Source of the DNA: Bacteroidales bacterium UBA7009
GTDB lineage: Bacteria > Bacteroidota > Bacteroidia > Bacteroidales > Paludibacteraceae
DNA length: 15,818 nt
Direction: 5' to 3'
Assembly (NCBI GenBank): GCA_002449665.1
Contig: DJXH01000013.1
Location: 1-15,818 of the forward strand
In this document: piece by piece, positions 6,731-14,329 of the stretch
Layout: every line of letters begins with the position of its first letter
Position numbering within the stretch: position 1 is the first letter of the stretch
Position numbers and translations under genes: made by a program
Notes under the pieces: model-generated
Seen by the model: only the letters and a program-made list of their open reading frames with translations
What the model was told of the DNA's origin: nothing
Database searches by the model: none

Positions 6731-7793
6731 CTATAGGGCAGAAATCCCTGTCAAGATACTTATAATAAGCGGCTTGTGCTATCATGGCGGCATTGTCGGT
6801 AGTAAAAGAGAAAGGCGGGATAAAGACATCCCATTTTTCTTTTTTGCCAAGCAGCAACATCTGCTCTCTAAGGTGACTGTTCGCACTCACCCCGCCTGCT
6901 ACGGCAATACGCTTTATACCGTTGTCTTTAGCAGCCTTGCGCAGTTTGCGCAGCAGTATATCCACCACCGTCGTTTGCAGACAAGCGCACATATCTTCCT
7001 TGAAGTTAGGTATTTGTCCGGCAAGAGCATCTACCGTGTCCACGCCTTTTTCTTTCATAAGGTCGCGTATGGTATAAAGGAAAGATGTTTTCAGTCCGGA
7101 AAAAGAGTAGTCGTAGCCCTGTATATTAGGTTTGGCAAGCGGATAAGCCCTGCTGTTGCCGAGTTTGGCAAGACGGTCTATCCACGGTCCTCCCGGGTAA
7201 GGCAGACCGAGCACTTTGGCGCACTTGTCGAACGCCTCACCGGCGGCATCGTCTATCGTCTGCCCCAAGATAGTCATATCCTTGTAACTGTCCACCCTCA
7301 CTATCTGACTGTTACCACCGCTGACAAGCAAGCAGATAAAAGGGTATTCGGGGTGGCGAAACTCCACGCCATGCAAGGAAGGGGTAGCCGCTACAAGCGA
7401 GTCGTACGGGTGAAGGAAATGCGCCATTATATGCCCTTGCAGGTGATTGACCTCCACAAGCGGCACGCCGAGAGAAACCGCCAGACCTTTGGCAAAAGAC
7501 GTGCCTACAAGCAGCGAACCGAGCAAACCCGGACCGCGAGTAAAACCGATGGCACTGATATCGTCTTTGCTTATACCGGCGCGGCGGATGGCAGTATCAA
7601 CTACCGGGACGATGTTTTGCTGATGTGCACGCGAGGCAAGTTCGGGAACGACACCGCCATACTCTTCGTGCACTTTTTGAGACGCTATAACGTTACTTAG
7701 CAGCAAACCGTCGCAAATCACTGCCGCCGAGGTGTCGTCGCAACTCGATTCTATGGAAAGTATTACGTTTTTTTCGGACATATTGTATAACAT
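6699..7793 (-). CDS. tsaD: tRNA N6-adenosine threonylcarbamoyltransferase TsaD
   Basis: Transfers the threonylcarbamoyl group from TC-AMP to A37 of ANN-reading tRNAs (t6A synthesis), working with TsaB and TsaE, neither of which is in the window. 364 residues. Seen: N-terminal SIESSCDDTSAAV of the ASKHA fold, metal-binding NHLQGHIMAH with H117 and H121, FTRGPGLLGSL, and IDDAAGEAFDK. The C-terminus has the late ATP-fold segment AVAGGVSANS and a DNAAMIA metal-site block. Start: the ATG at 7793 has a weak AGG 5 nt upstream; M5 at 7781 (MSEKNVILSIESS) would give the more usual N-terminus. A -7-like box lies at 7818-7825. The downstream exosortase-like gene starts 32 bp before this gene's stop. Confidence 0.96.
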   Translation of the reverse strand: MLYNMSEKNVILSIESSCDDTSAAVICDGLLLSNVIASQKVHEEYGGVVPELASRAHQQNIVPVVDTAIRRAGISKDDISAIGFTRGPGLLGSLLVGTSFAKGLAVSLGVPLVEVNHLQGHIMAHFLHPYDSLVAATPSLHGVEFRHPEYPFICLLVSGGNSQIVRVDSYKDMTILGQTIDDAAGEAFDKCAKVLGLPYPGGPWIDRLAKLGNSRAYPLAKPNIQGYDYSFSGLKTSFLYTIRDLMKEKGVDTVDALAGQIPNFKEDMCACLQTTVVDILLRKLRKAAKDNGIKRIAVAGGVSANSHLREQMLLLGKKEKWDVFIPPFSFTTDNAAMIAQAAYYKYLDRDFCPIDAVPYAKTRI

Positions 7794-7817
7794 TAAAACC
7801 TAAAATCGTACAATATG

Positions 7818-7825
7818 CAAAGGTA
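7818..7825 (-). promoter_or_regulatory. Probable -7 box for tsaD
   Basis: TACCTTTG on the minus strand, the same octamer as in the rho and acyltransferase promoters. It lies 25 bp before the ATG at 7793. No TTTG is found 19-21 nt upstream, so this promoter would be weaker or depend on an activator. A lone octamer can occur by chance, but the position is right. Confidence 0.45.
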
Positions 7826-7897
7826 GGTATTTAGAGTTACATTTCGGAGTAAAGAGGACAATATAATGCAAAATATACGCAATTATCAGTAAAATTG

Positions 7898-7920
7898 TAC
7901 AAAGATTTGCACAATTTGTA
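7898..7920. promoter_or_regulatory. Inverted repeat TACAAA-N11-TTTGTA around the waaA -33 box
   Basis: A perfect 6-11-6 inverted repeat that brackets the -33 element at 7906-7909. An 8-bp palindrome TTGTACAA (7895-7902) overlaps its left arm. It could be an operator for the operon, but the surroundings are AT-rich and chance symmetry is plausible. Confidence 0.3.
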
Positions 7921-7937
7921 AATAATCCGTAACTTTG
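7906..7937 (+). promoter_or_regulatory. Promoter of the waaA-hisS-...-pyrH gene string
   Basis: TTTG (7906-7909), 20 nt, TAACTTTG (7930-7937), matching the Bacteroidota consensus with the extended -33 TTTGCACAAT. The predicted start point is near 7941, giving a leader of about 24 nt to the ATG at 7965. It is the only good promoter found before the tight gene string that ends with pyrH. The TTG at 7935 is therefore part of the -7 box and not a start. Confidence 0.8.
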
Positions 7938-7964
7938 CGCGCTGATATTATTGGAAACACCAAA

Positions 7965-9254
7965 ATGACATATATATACTTTCTATTAGTTCGTCTTGCG
8001 GCACTGCTTGGCAACCGTAAAGCCAAACTCCTTACAGCCGGACAAAGCGAAACAATCGCAAGGATACAGCAGGACGAACTGACAAGGACACAAAATACAC
8101 CTCGGGACAGCCGTTCCTGCGGCAGCGAGGTTCGTCTGTGGATTCACGCCGCTTCGGTGGGCGAATTTGAGCAGGTACGTCCTATAATAGAGCGACTTAA
8201 GACAAACTATCCGCAAACTCAAATTATCCTTACCTTTTTCTCTCCTTCGGGCTATGAACTGAGAAAAGACTACGACAAGGCTGACGGCGTATATTACCTG
8301 CCCTTCGCCACTCGTAAAAACGCCAAAAAATTCATAGAACTGCTCCGCCCCGATATGGCAATCTTTGTCAAGTACGAGTTCTGGCCCGCATATCTTAAAG
8401 AACTGAAAGCTAACGGCATCCCCACCTATCTTATATCCGCTATCTTCCGCCCGAGTCAGTTGTTCTTCCGTCCGTGGGGCAAGCCTTATCTCAAACTTCT
8501 CACCTGCTTTGCCCACCTGTTTGTGCAAGACGAAAATTCAAAGGTTCTGCTCGAAAAACACGGAATAGGCAACGTGAGCATAGCGGGCGACACACGCTTT
8601 GACCGCGTGAGCGAGATAAAAGATGCAGGGCGGCACATCACCGTAGTAGAGGAGTTCTTAAACGACACCTACGCCCTACCCTACGAGCAGGCACACATGA
8701 CAAGGCAGCCCGTGATTGTGGCAGGCAGCACATGGCAACAAGACGAACTGCTGCTTGCACGCTATCTTGAACATAATGAAGACGTTAAACTTATCATCGC
8801 CCCGCACGAGATAACAGAAGAACATCTTAATTTCCTTTTCCACCTCTTTGAGGGCAGGTATGTCAGATACAGCGAAGCCACACACGAGAACATAAGTCGC
8901 TGCCGCATACTGCTTATTGACAGTATAGGAATGCTCTCAAGCCTGTACAGATACGCCACTGTGGCATACGTAGGCGGGGCTTTTGGCAAAGGACTGCATA
9001 ACACCATAGAGGCTGCGGTATGGGGTGTACCCGTAGTATTCGGGAAAAAGTACAAACATTTCCGCGAGGCGGTCGGACTAATCAAGGCAGGAGCGGCAGT
9101 GTCGGTCAGAAACAGCAATGAACTGAACAATGCACTTGACTATACCATCAGTCAGAGCCGCGAACTTGGAGAAAAAGCAGCCGAGTACGTAGAAAGCGAA
9201 CTCGGCGCAACAGACAAGATATACAACTACTTAATGAATGCTGCACCTTTTTAA
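7965..9254 (+). CDS. waaA: 3-deoxy-D-manno-octulosonic acid (Kdo) transferase
   Basis: Inner-membrane glycosyltransferase (GT-B fold) that adds Kdo from CMP-Kdo to the lipid A precursor in lipopolysaccharide core synthesis. 429 residues. Seen: N-terminal membrane anchor (about 3-16), then HAASVGEFEQ with the likely catalytic base E67, LTFFSPSGYE, KYEFWPAYL, GDTRFDR, AGSTWQQDE and the donor-site block GKGLHNTIEAAVWGVPVVFG. A polar stretch between anchor and catalytic block (about 28-55) is longer than usual and looks variable. The ATG at 7965 was chosen over the TTG at 7935, which lies in the promoter. hisS starts 27 bp after the stop, so it is probably first in the operon. The number of Kdo residues added cannot be read from sequence. 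Confidence 0.95.
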   Translation: MTYIYFLLVRLAALLGNRKAKLLTAGQSETIARIQQDELTRTQNTPRDSRSCGSEVRLWIHAASVGEFEQVRPIIERLKTNYPQTQIILTFFSPSGYELRKDYDKADGVYYLPFATRKNAKKFIELLRPDMAIFVKYEFWPAYLKELKANGIPTYLISAIFRPSQLFFRPWGKPYLKLLTCFAHLFVQDENSKVLLEKHGIGNVSIAGDTRFDRVSEIKDAGRHITVVEEFLNDTYALPYEQAHMTRQPVIVAGSTWQQDELLLARYLEHNEDVKLIIAPHEITEEHLNFLFHLFEGRYVRYSEATHENISRCRILLIDSIGMLSSLYRYATVAYVGGAFGKGLHNTIEAAVWGVPVVFGKKYKHFREAVGLIKAGAAVSVRNSNELNNALDYTISQSRELGEKAAEYVESELGATDKIYNYLMNAAPF

Positions 9255-9281
9255 GATGCAGCAATTAACCAACTGTACAAT

Positions 9282-10613
9282 ATGGCACAAAAACCAAGCA
9301 TACCCAAAGGGACTCGCGATTTTTCACCGCTTGAGATGTCTCGCCGTAACTACATATTCGACACCATACGCAGCGTGTTCCGCCTCTACGGCTACCGCCA
9401 GATAGAAACACCGTCAATGGAGCAGATGAGTACGCTGATGGGAAAATACGGCGAAGAGGGCGACAAACTGCTGTTTCGCATACAGAACTCCGGTGAGAAA
9501 GCCGGTGAGGCTCCTGAGAAAGGACTGCGCTACGACCTTACCGTACCTTTTGCCCGCTATGTGGTACAACACCGCGAAGAGTTGCAGTTCCCCTTCCGAC
9601 GCTATCAGATACAACCCGTATGGCGCGCCGACCGTCCTCAAAAAGGCAGATACAGAGAGTTTTACCAGTGTGATGTGGACGTAGTGGGTACAGACTCGCT
9701 CGTATGTGAGACTGAACTTATCAAAATGGTGGAAGAGGTATATAGCCGCTTCGGCATAAGAGTAAGTATGCACCTCAACAACCGCAAGATACTCGCAGGA
9801 ATAGCAGAAGTGATAGGCGAAGAGGACAAGATAACAGACATCACCACCGCCATAGACAAACTTGACAAGATAGGCGCGGATAACGTAAACAAAGAACTGC
9901 TTGAGCGCGGACTGAGCCGGGAGGCTGTGGACAGGCTTCAACCCATACTCCGCCTCGAAGGCAGCAACGAGCAGAAACTGCAACAGATAGCCGAGACACT
10001 CAACCAAAGCGAAACGGGAATGAAAGGCGTGGAGGAGATGCGAGAGGTATTAAGGCTGTACGAGAGCACTCGCACCGCTGCTGACAATAACGCCTTCCGC
10101 CTTGAGATAGACCTTACTCTTGCTCGCGGACTGAACTACTATACGGGAGCCATCTTTGAAGTAAAAGCCCTTGACGTACAGATGGGTTCCATCACCGGCG
10201 GCGGCAGATACGATAACCTCACCGGCATCTTCGGTATGCCGGGCGTAAGCGGCGTGGGCATATCCTTCGGTGCAGACCGCATATATGACGTGCTGACCGA
10301 ACTTAATCTCTACCCCGCCTATACGCTTGAAACAACGGCTGTACTCTTTGCCACGTTCGGAGAAAAGGAAAGAGAGTATGCAATGCAGTGGGCTGACTCT
10401 CTGCGCCGACAGGGGATAAACACAGAAGTCTATCCCGACTGCTCGAAGATGAAGAAACAGATGTCCTACGCCGATGCCAACGGCATAGAATACGCAGCAA
10501 TAGTGGGCGGCAACGAGATGGAAACGAACACCGTCATGCTGAAAAACATGCAGACCGGCGAACAACAACAAGTCAGTCTTGAAATGCTTACACAAACACT
10601 CATACAGAAATGA
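9282..10613 (+). CDS. hisS: Histidine-tRNA ligase
   Basis: Class II aminoacyl-tRNA synthetase that charges tRNA-His in the cytoplasm as a homodimer. 443 residues, normal bacterial length. Seen: KGTRDFSP (9-16), motif 1 region with IETPSME, motif 2 with VWRADRPQKGRYREFYQCDVD (R115), the histidine-specific LARGLNYYTG (R282, equivalent to E. coli R259), motif 3 GVGISFGADRI, and a C-terminal anticodon-binding domain (about 340-443). 22 of 27 isoleucine codons are ATA, five ATC and none ATT. The stop overlaps the next start by 4 bp (ATGA), which suggests translational coupling. Confidence 0.97.
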   Translation: MAQKPSIPKGTRDFSPLEMSRRNYIFDTIRSVFRLYGYRQIETPSMEQMSTLMGKYGEEGDKLLFRIQNSGEKAGEAPEKGLRYDLTVPFARYVVQHREELQFPFRRYQIQPVWRADRPQKGRYREFYQCDVDVVGTDSLVCETELIKMVEEVYSRFGIRVSMHLNNRKILAGIAEVIGEEDKITDITTAIDKLDKIGADNVNKELLERGLSREAVDRLQPILRLEGSNEQKLQQIAETLNQSETGMKGVEEMREVLRLYESTRTAADNNAFRLEIDLTLARGLNYYTGAIFEVKALDVQMGSITGGGRYDNLTGIFGMPGVSGVGISFGADRIYDVLTELNLYPAYTLETTAVLFATFGEKEREYAMQWADSLRRQGINTEVYPDCSKMKKQMSYADANGIEYAAIVGGNEMETNTVMLKNMQTGEQQQVSLEMLTQTLIQK

Positions 10614-11152
10614 ACAAGACCGAAAAAGAATATGACAGCATCGTCAGCCGCTGCCGCGAGATATACATACTGAAGATGAAAGACTACGGTCCGTCGTGGC
10701 GGATAATGCGCCCGCAGACCGTAAACGACCAACTCTTCATCAAAGCCAAACGCATACGCGAAATAGAGATGACCGGCGTTAATCTCGTAGGCGAAAGCGT
10801 CGAGGGCGAACTGATGGCAATAGTCAACTACTCGGTCATCGGTCTTATTCAACTCTCCGAGGGCTTTGCCGATGGCGTGGATATGAGCCGCGAGAGAGCA
10901 CTCGAACTGTATGACAACTACATAGGCAAAGCACGCTCACTGATGCTGCTCAAGAACCACGACTACGGCGAGGCTTGGCGCGAGATGCTGCCCGAGTCGC
11001 TCACCGACATCATACTGACGAAAATCAACCGCAACAAGTCAATCACCGCCAACGGCAACAAGACTATCACGTCCGAAGGCTGCGACGGCAACTACTATGA
11101 TATGCTAAACTACGCCATATTCTACCTTATCCAACTTGACGAGAAAAAATGA
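10610..11152 (+). CDS. DUF1599 protein with two tandem copies of the domain
   Basis: Small all-helical protein of the DUF1599 family (also linked to nucleotide-modification domains); its biochemical role is not established. 180 residues made of two similar halves. Copy A (about 8-84) has KDYGPSWR (D25, W30), a conserved Lys/Arg patch KAKRI (45-49) and VNYSVIGLIQL (72-82). Copy B (about 101-178) has HDYGEAWR (D118, W123), KINRNK (138-143) and LNYAIFYLIQL (166-176). The repeat period is about 93-94 residues. The acidic and aromatic pattern with helices suggests a MazG-like nucleotide-binding fold, but that is inference. It overlaps hisS and the next gene by 4 bp each. Neighbours of this kind are usual in Bacteroidales. 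Confidence 0.85.
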   Translation: MNKTEKEYDSIVSRCREIYILKMKDYGPSWRIMRPQTVNDQLFIKAKRIREIEMTGVNLVGESVEGELMAIVNYSVIGLIQLSEGFADGVDMSRERALELYDNYIGKARSLMLLKNHDYGEAWREMLPESLTDIILTKINRNKSITANGNKTITSEGCDGNYYDMLNYAIFYLIQLDEKK

Positions 11153-12270
11153 AAAACCGTCCTCTAAACATCACAGCCAACATATCGCGCCTGCAGCTTG
11201 CAGCCGTGTTTATGTTCTCCGGCTTCGTAAAAGCCGTTGACCCGCTCGGCACCGTATATAAGATAGAAGACTACCTCAAAGCCTTCGGCGGTGTTTTCAC
11301 CGACCTTATGCCGCTTGCTACAGTAGGTGCATGGTGTCTTATCATAGCCGAATGTATGCTCGGCGTATGCCTGCTCTTGAACATTCGCTCGGCTGTAACA
11401 TCGTGGCTGACATTGGCGTTCTATCTCGTTATGACTCCTCTCACCTTATATATAGCCCTTACCAACCCCGTGAGCGACTGCGGGTGCTTCGGAGACGCAC
11501 TCGTGCTGACCAACTGGCAGACCTTCGGCAAAAACATCGTCCTATTAGCTCTTGCCATCGTCTTCGTATGCTCACACAAATATATCAACACTACGTTTGT
11601 ATGGGGAGCCGAATTGGCGTTCAGCCTTATAGCACTTTGCCTGACGATAGCGTTTATGCTGTATAATCTTAACCACCTGCCCGTTATGGATTTCCGTCCT
11701 TACAAAATAGGCAACAACATCCCGCAGCTGATGGAAGTACCCGAAGGTGCACCACAGGACGAATATGACATACATTTAATCTACGAAAAAGACGGCGAAG
11801 AGCAGAGTTTTACTCTCGAAGACTACCCTCGCGGCGATACGGCTTGGACTTTTGTCAGACAAGACTCAAGGCTGATAAAGAAAGGCTACGAACCGCCCAT
11901 ACATGATTTTGAGATACTCAACTCCGAATATGAGGACATAACTTACGACATATTAGAGTCCGACTCGCCGGTAACACTCGCCGTGATGTATGACCTTAAT
12001 AAATCAGAAATAAAACAAACCCCCAAACTCGGCAGGCTGAAACAAAAGTGCCAAGATGCAGGACAGCAGTTTTATATCCTCACCGGCAGCGGGACGGACG
12101 ACATAATAGCCTTCTGCCTTAAAGCACAAGAGGCGGGGATAACGGAAGAAGATATTTGCACATGCGACCCAGTAACGCTCAAAACGATAGTTCGAGCCAA
12201 CCCGGGAATAGTGGTGGTGGAAAACGGAACAATAATAGACAAATATAACATAAAAAATAAATCATTCTGA
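11149..12270 (+). CDS. BT_3928-like DoxX/MauE-type membrane protein with thioredoxin-like C-terminus
   Basis: 373 residues. The N-terminal half is a DoxX/MauE-like membrane domain: signature FMFSGFVKAVDPLG (21-34), further hydrophobic spans at about 55-77, 83-104, 130-142 and 150-172, and a CGCFG motif (C111, C113) as in MauE-type redox membrane proteins. The C-terminal part (about 240-373) looks like a degraded thioredoxin fold: VTLAVMYDL, and RANPGIVVVENGTIIDKY resembling the cis-proline strand. No CxxC is present there, so it is unlikely to be a classical oxidoreductase. It matches proteins annotated as BT_3928 family in Bacteroides. It may pass electrons or sense redox state (inference). 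It starts with a 4 bp overlap and tpiA begins 2 bp after its stop. Confidence 0.8.
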   Translation: MKNRPLNITANISRLQLAAVFMFSGFVKAVDPLGTVYKIEDYLKAFGGVFTDLMPLATVGAWCLIIAECMLGVCLLLNIRSAVTSWLTLAFYLVMTPLTLYIALTNPVSDCGCFGDALVLTNWQTFGKNIVLLALAIVFVCSHKYINTTFVWGAELAFSLIALCLTIAFMLYNLNHLPVMDFRPYKIGNNIPQLMEVPEGAPQDEYDIHLIYEKDGEEQSFTLEDYPRGDTAWTFVRQDSRLIKKGYEPPIHDFEILNSEYEDITYDILESDSPVTLAVMYDLNKSEIKQTPKLGRLKQKCQDAGQQFYILTGSGTDDIIAFCLKAQEAGITEEDICTCDPVTLKTIVRANPGIVVVENGTIIDKYNIKNKSF

Positions 12271-12272
12271 AT

Positions 12273-13022
12273 ATGAGAACAAAAATGGTAGCAGGCAACT
12301 GGAAAATGAACAAGAACCTGCAAGAAGGCATAGCATTGGCTACTGAACTCAAAAACTCTGTCAACACTCCTGCATGCGAAGTGGTAATAGGAACACCCTT
12401 TATCCATCTCGCCTCTGTAGCGGAAGTGATAAAAGGAAGTCCCATTCAACTCGCTGCCGAGAACTGCGCAGACAAAGAAAGCGGTGCATACACCGGCGAG
12501 GTAAGTGCTGCAATGGTACGCTCCACAGGTGCAACCTACTGCATACTCGGACACTCGGAGCGTCGCCAGTACTACCACGAGACACCCGAAATACTGAAAG
12601 AGAAAGTGCTGCTCGCACTCAAAAACGACCTCAAACCTATTTTCTGCATAGGTGAGGTAAAAGAAGAAAGAGAAGCCTCAATACAAAACGAAGTGGTCAA
12701 ATCCCAACTTGAAGGCTCAGTCTTCAACCTCTCGGCAGAAGATTTTGCGAAGATCACTCTTGCCTACGAACCTGTATGGGCAATAGGCACAGGTTTGACA
12801 GCCACTCCCGCTCAAGCCCAAGAGATGCACGCATACATACGTTCACTCATACGCGAACATTACGGCGAACAGGTAGCAGACGACACCACCATTCTCTATG
12901 GCGGCAGTTGCAACGAAAAGAACGCTGCCGAACTCTTTGCCAACCCCGATGTGGACGGCGGACTGATAGGCGGAGCATCGCTTGTAGCAGAGAAATTTAC
13001 GGCTATCATCAACGCAAGATAA
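12273..13022 (+). CDS. tpiA: Triosephosphate isomerase
   Basis: Interconverts dihydroxyacetone phosphate and glyceraldehyde 3-phosphate in glycolysis and gluconeogenesis; cytoplasmic TIM-barrel dimer. 249 residues, standard length. Active-site residues are complete: N9 and K11 in GNWKMN, H94 in LGHSERR, E166 in AYEPVWAIGTG, and the phosphate-binding YGGSCNE and GGLIGGASL near the end. The start ATG follows the upstream stop by 2 bp and the next gene starts 4 bp after its own stop, so it is an inner gene of the operon. Confidence 0.98.
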   Translation: MRTKMVAGNWKMNKNLQEGIALATELKNSVNTPACEVVIGTPFIHLASVAEVIKGSPIQLAAENCADKESGAYTGEVSAAMVRSTGATYCILGHSERRQYYHETPEILKEKVLLALKNDLKPIFCIGEVKEEREASIQNEVVKSQLEGSVFNLSAEDFAKITLAYEPVWAIGTGLTATPAQAQEMHAYIRSLIREHYGEQVADDTTILYGGSCNEKNAAELFANPDVDGGLIGGASLVAEKFTAIINAR

Positions 13023-13026
13023 CGAT

Positions 13027-13557
13027 ATGGCACTGATTAAGACCGTTAACCGCAACGGCGAAATACTCACGCCACGGATAGCAGACGATGTGTTTATGGC
13101 TGAAAACGCCACCGTTGTAGGCGATGTAACGATTGGTGAAGGCACGAGCCTGTGGTTCAACTCCGTGCTGCGTGGCGATGTAAACACCATTACCGTAGGC
13201 AAACATTGCAATATACAAGACGGCAGCGTACTGCACACACTGTATCAGAAATCGACTATCACGCTCGGCGACTATGTGTCTGTCGGTCACAACGTTACCA
13301 TACACGGAGCGGACGTGGACAACTATGCACTCATAGGTATGGGTTCTACCCTGCTCGATGGCGCACACGTAGGCGAAGGAGCGATAGTGGCAGCCGGTGC
13401 ATTAGTGCTGAAAAACACGCAGATAGGTCCCTACGAACTATGGGGAGGCGTACCAGCCAAGTTCATAAAGAAAGTGGACCCCGCCCAAACGGAAGAGATA
13501 AACCGCAAGATTGCACACAACTACGCAATGTATGCAAGTTGGTATGAAAATGATTGA
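13027..13557 (+). CDS. Gamma-carbonic anhydrase-like hexapeptide-repeat protein
   Basis: Left-handed beta-helix trimer of the gamma-carbonic anhydrase (YrdA/CamH) group. 176 residues. Hexapeptide turns run from about 20 to 145, followed by a C-terminal helix. Predicted metal ligands H70, H88 and H93 keep the Cam-type spacing, and R49, D51 and Q64 match the conserved Arg/Asp/Gln of the family. The acidic loop of archaeal Cam is absent, as in other CamH-like members, many of which show weak or no carbonic anhydrase activity when tested (family knowledge). Hydration of CO2 is therefore possible but unproven. It sits 4 bp after tpiA and 17 bp before pyrH. Confidence 0.88.
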   Translation: MALIKTVNRNGEILTPRIADDVFMAENATVVGDVTIGEGTSLWFNSVLRGDVNTITVGKHCNIQDGSVLHTLYQKSTITLGDYVSVGHNVTIHGADVDNYALIGMGSTLLDGAHVGEGAIVAAGALVLKNTQIGPYELWGGVPAKFIKKVDPAQTEEINRKIAHNYAMYASWYEND

Positions 13558-13574
13558 TAATTGATAATTTGGCT

Positions 13575-14282
13575 ATGAAATATAAACGCATCTTGCTCAA
13601 GCTCAGCGGTGAAAGCCTGATGGGCGAAAAAGGCTACGGCATAGACGAGAACCGCCTTACCGACTACGCACGCCAGATTGGCGAAATAGCCGATATGGGT
13701 GTGGAGATATGTATAGTGATTGGCGGGGGGAACATCTTCCGAGGCTTGAGCGGTTCGCAAAAAGGGTTTGACCGCGTCAAAGGCGACCAGATGGGTATGC
13801 TTGCCACGGTGATTAACTCGCTTGCTCTCTGCTCCGCCCTCAACGCCATAGGGCAAAAGTGCAGTGTGCTGACCTCTGTCCGTATGGAGCCGATAGGCGA
13901 ATTGTATGGGAAAGAGAAAGCACTGCGCCTTATGAAGGACGGCAATATCGTCATCATAGCCGGCGGCACGGGCAATCCGTATTTCACGACAGACACGGCT
14001 TGCGTGCTTCGCGCCATTGAAACGGAAGCCGACATACTCTTCAAAGGTACGCGCGTGGACGGCATCTATACAGCCGACCCCGAAAAAGACCCGAACGCAA
14101 AGAAATTCAGCGAGATACGTTTTGACGAGATTCTTGAGCGCAGGCTCCGCGTTATGGACTTGACAGCCATCACTCTCTGCCGCGAGAACGGAATGCCGCT
14201 GTACGTCTTTGATATGGACACCTCAGGCAATCTCAAAAAAGTGATTGACGGAGAGAATATCGGAACGAAAGTGATTCCATAG
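13575..14282 (+). CDS. pyrH: UMP kinase
   Basis: Bacterial UMP kinase of the amino-acid-kinase fold, phosphorylating UMP to UDP in pyrimidine nucleotide synthesis; typically a hexamer regulated by GTP and UTP. 235 residues, normal length. Seen: KLSGESLMG (K9), GGGNIFRG (50-57), GTGNPYFTTDTA and GTRVDGIYTADPEKDPNA. The ATG at 13575 gives the family N-terminus MKYKRILLKLSGE; an upstream in-frame TTG at 13554 overlaps the previous stop and is rejected. A short direct repeat of TTGATAAT lies in the 17 bp junction. It is probably the last gene of the tight string; the next gene follows after 47 bp. Confidence 0.97.
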   Translation: MKYKRILLKLSGESLMGEKGYGIDENRLTDYARQIGEIADMGVEICIVIGGGNIFRGLSGSQKGFDRVKGDQMGMLATVINSLALCSALNAIGQKCSVLTSVRMEPIGELYGKEKALRLMKDGNIVIIAGGTGNPYFTTDTACVLRAIETEADILFKGTRVDGIYTADPEKDPNAKKFSEIRFDEILERRLRVMDLTAITLCRENGMPLYVFDMDTSGNLKKVIDGENIGTKVIP

Positions 14283-14329
14283 CAAGCACCGACAATCAGA
14301 AAACAAAACCAAAACACATTAAAATAAAT

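Noticed and set aside
6774..7700. 308-codon plus-strand frame opposite tsaD
   Set aside because: tsaD is unmistakable on the minus strand; the antisense frame has no start signal or family features.
7935..7964. TTG start for waaA, adding 10 residues
   Set aside because: It lies within the -7 box TAACTTTG.
9414..10595. Minus-strand frames (9414-10007, 10050-10595) opposite hisS
   Set aside because: Shadows of a highly conserved synthetase gene; no promoter and no domain.
13554..13574. TTG start for pyrH, adding 7 residues
   Set aside because: It overlaps the previous stop codon and adds residues before the normal UMP kinase N-terminus.
13725..13730. Run of six G in pyrH as a possible frameshift site
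   Set aside because: The frame is intact and encodes the conserved GGGN motif.
14283..14329. Terminator or promoter between pyrH and the lipoprotein gene
   Set aside because: No stem-loop with T-run and no TAnnTTTG box; only A-rich sequence.
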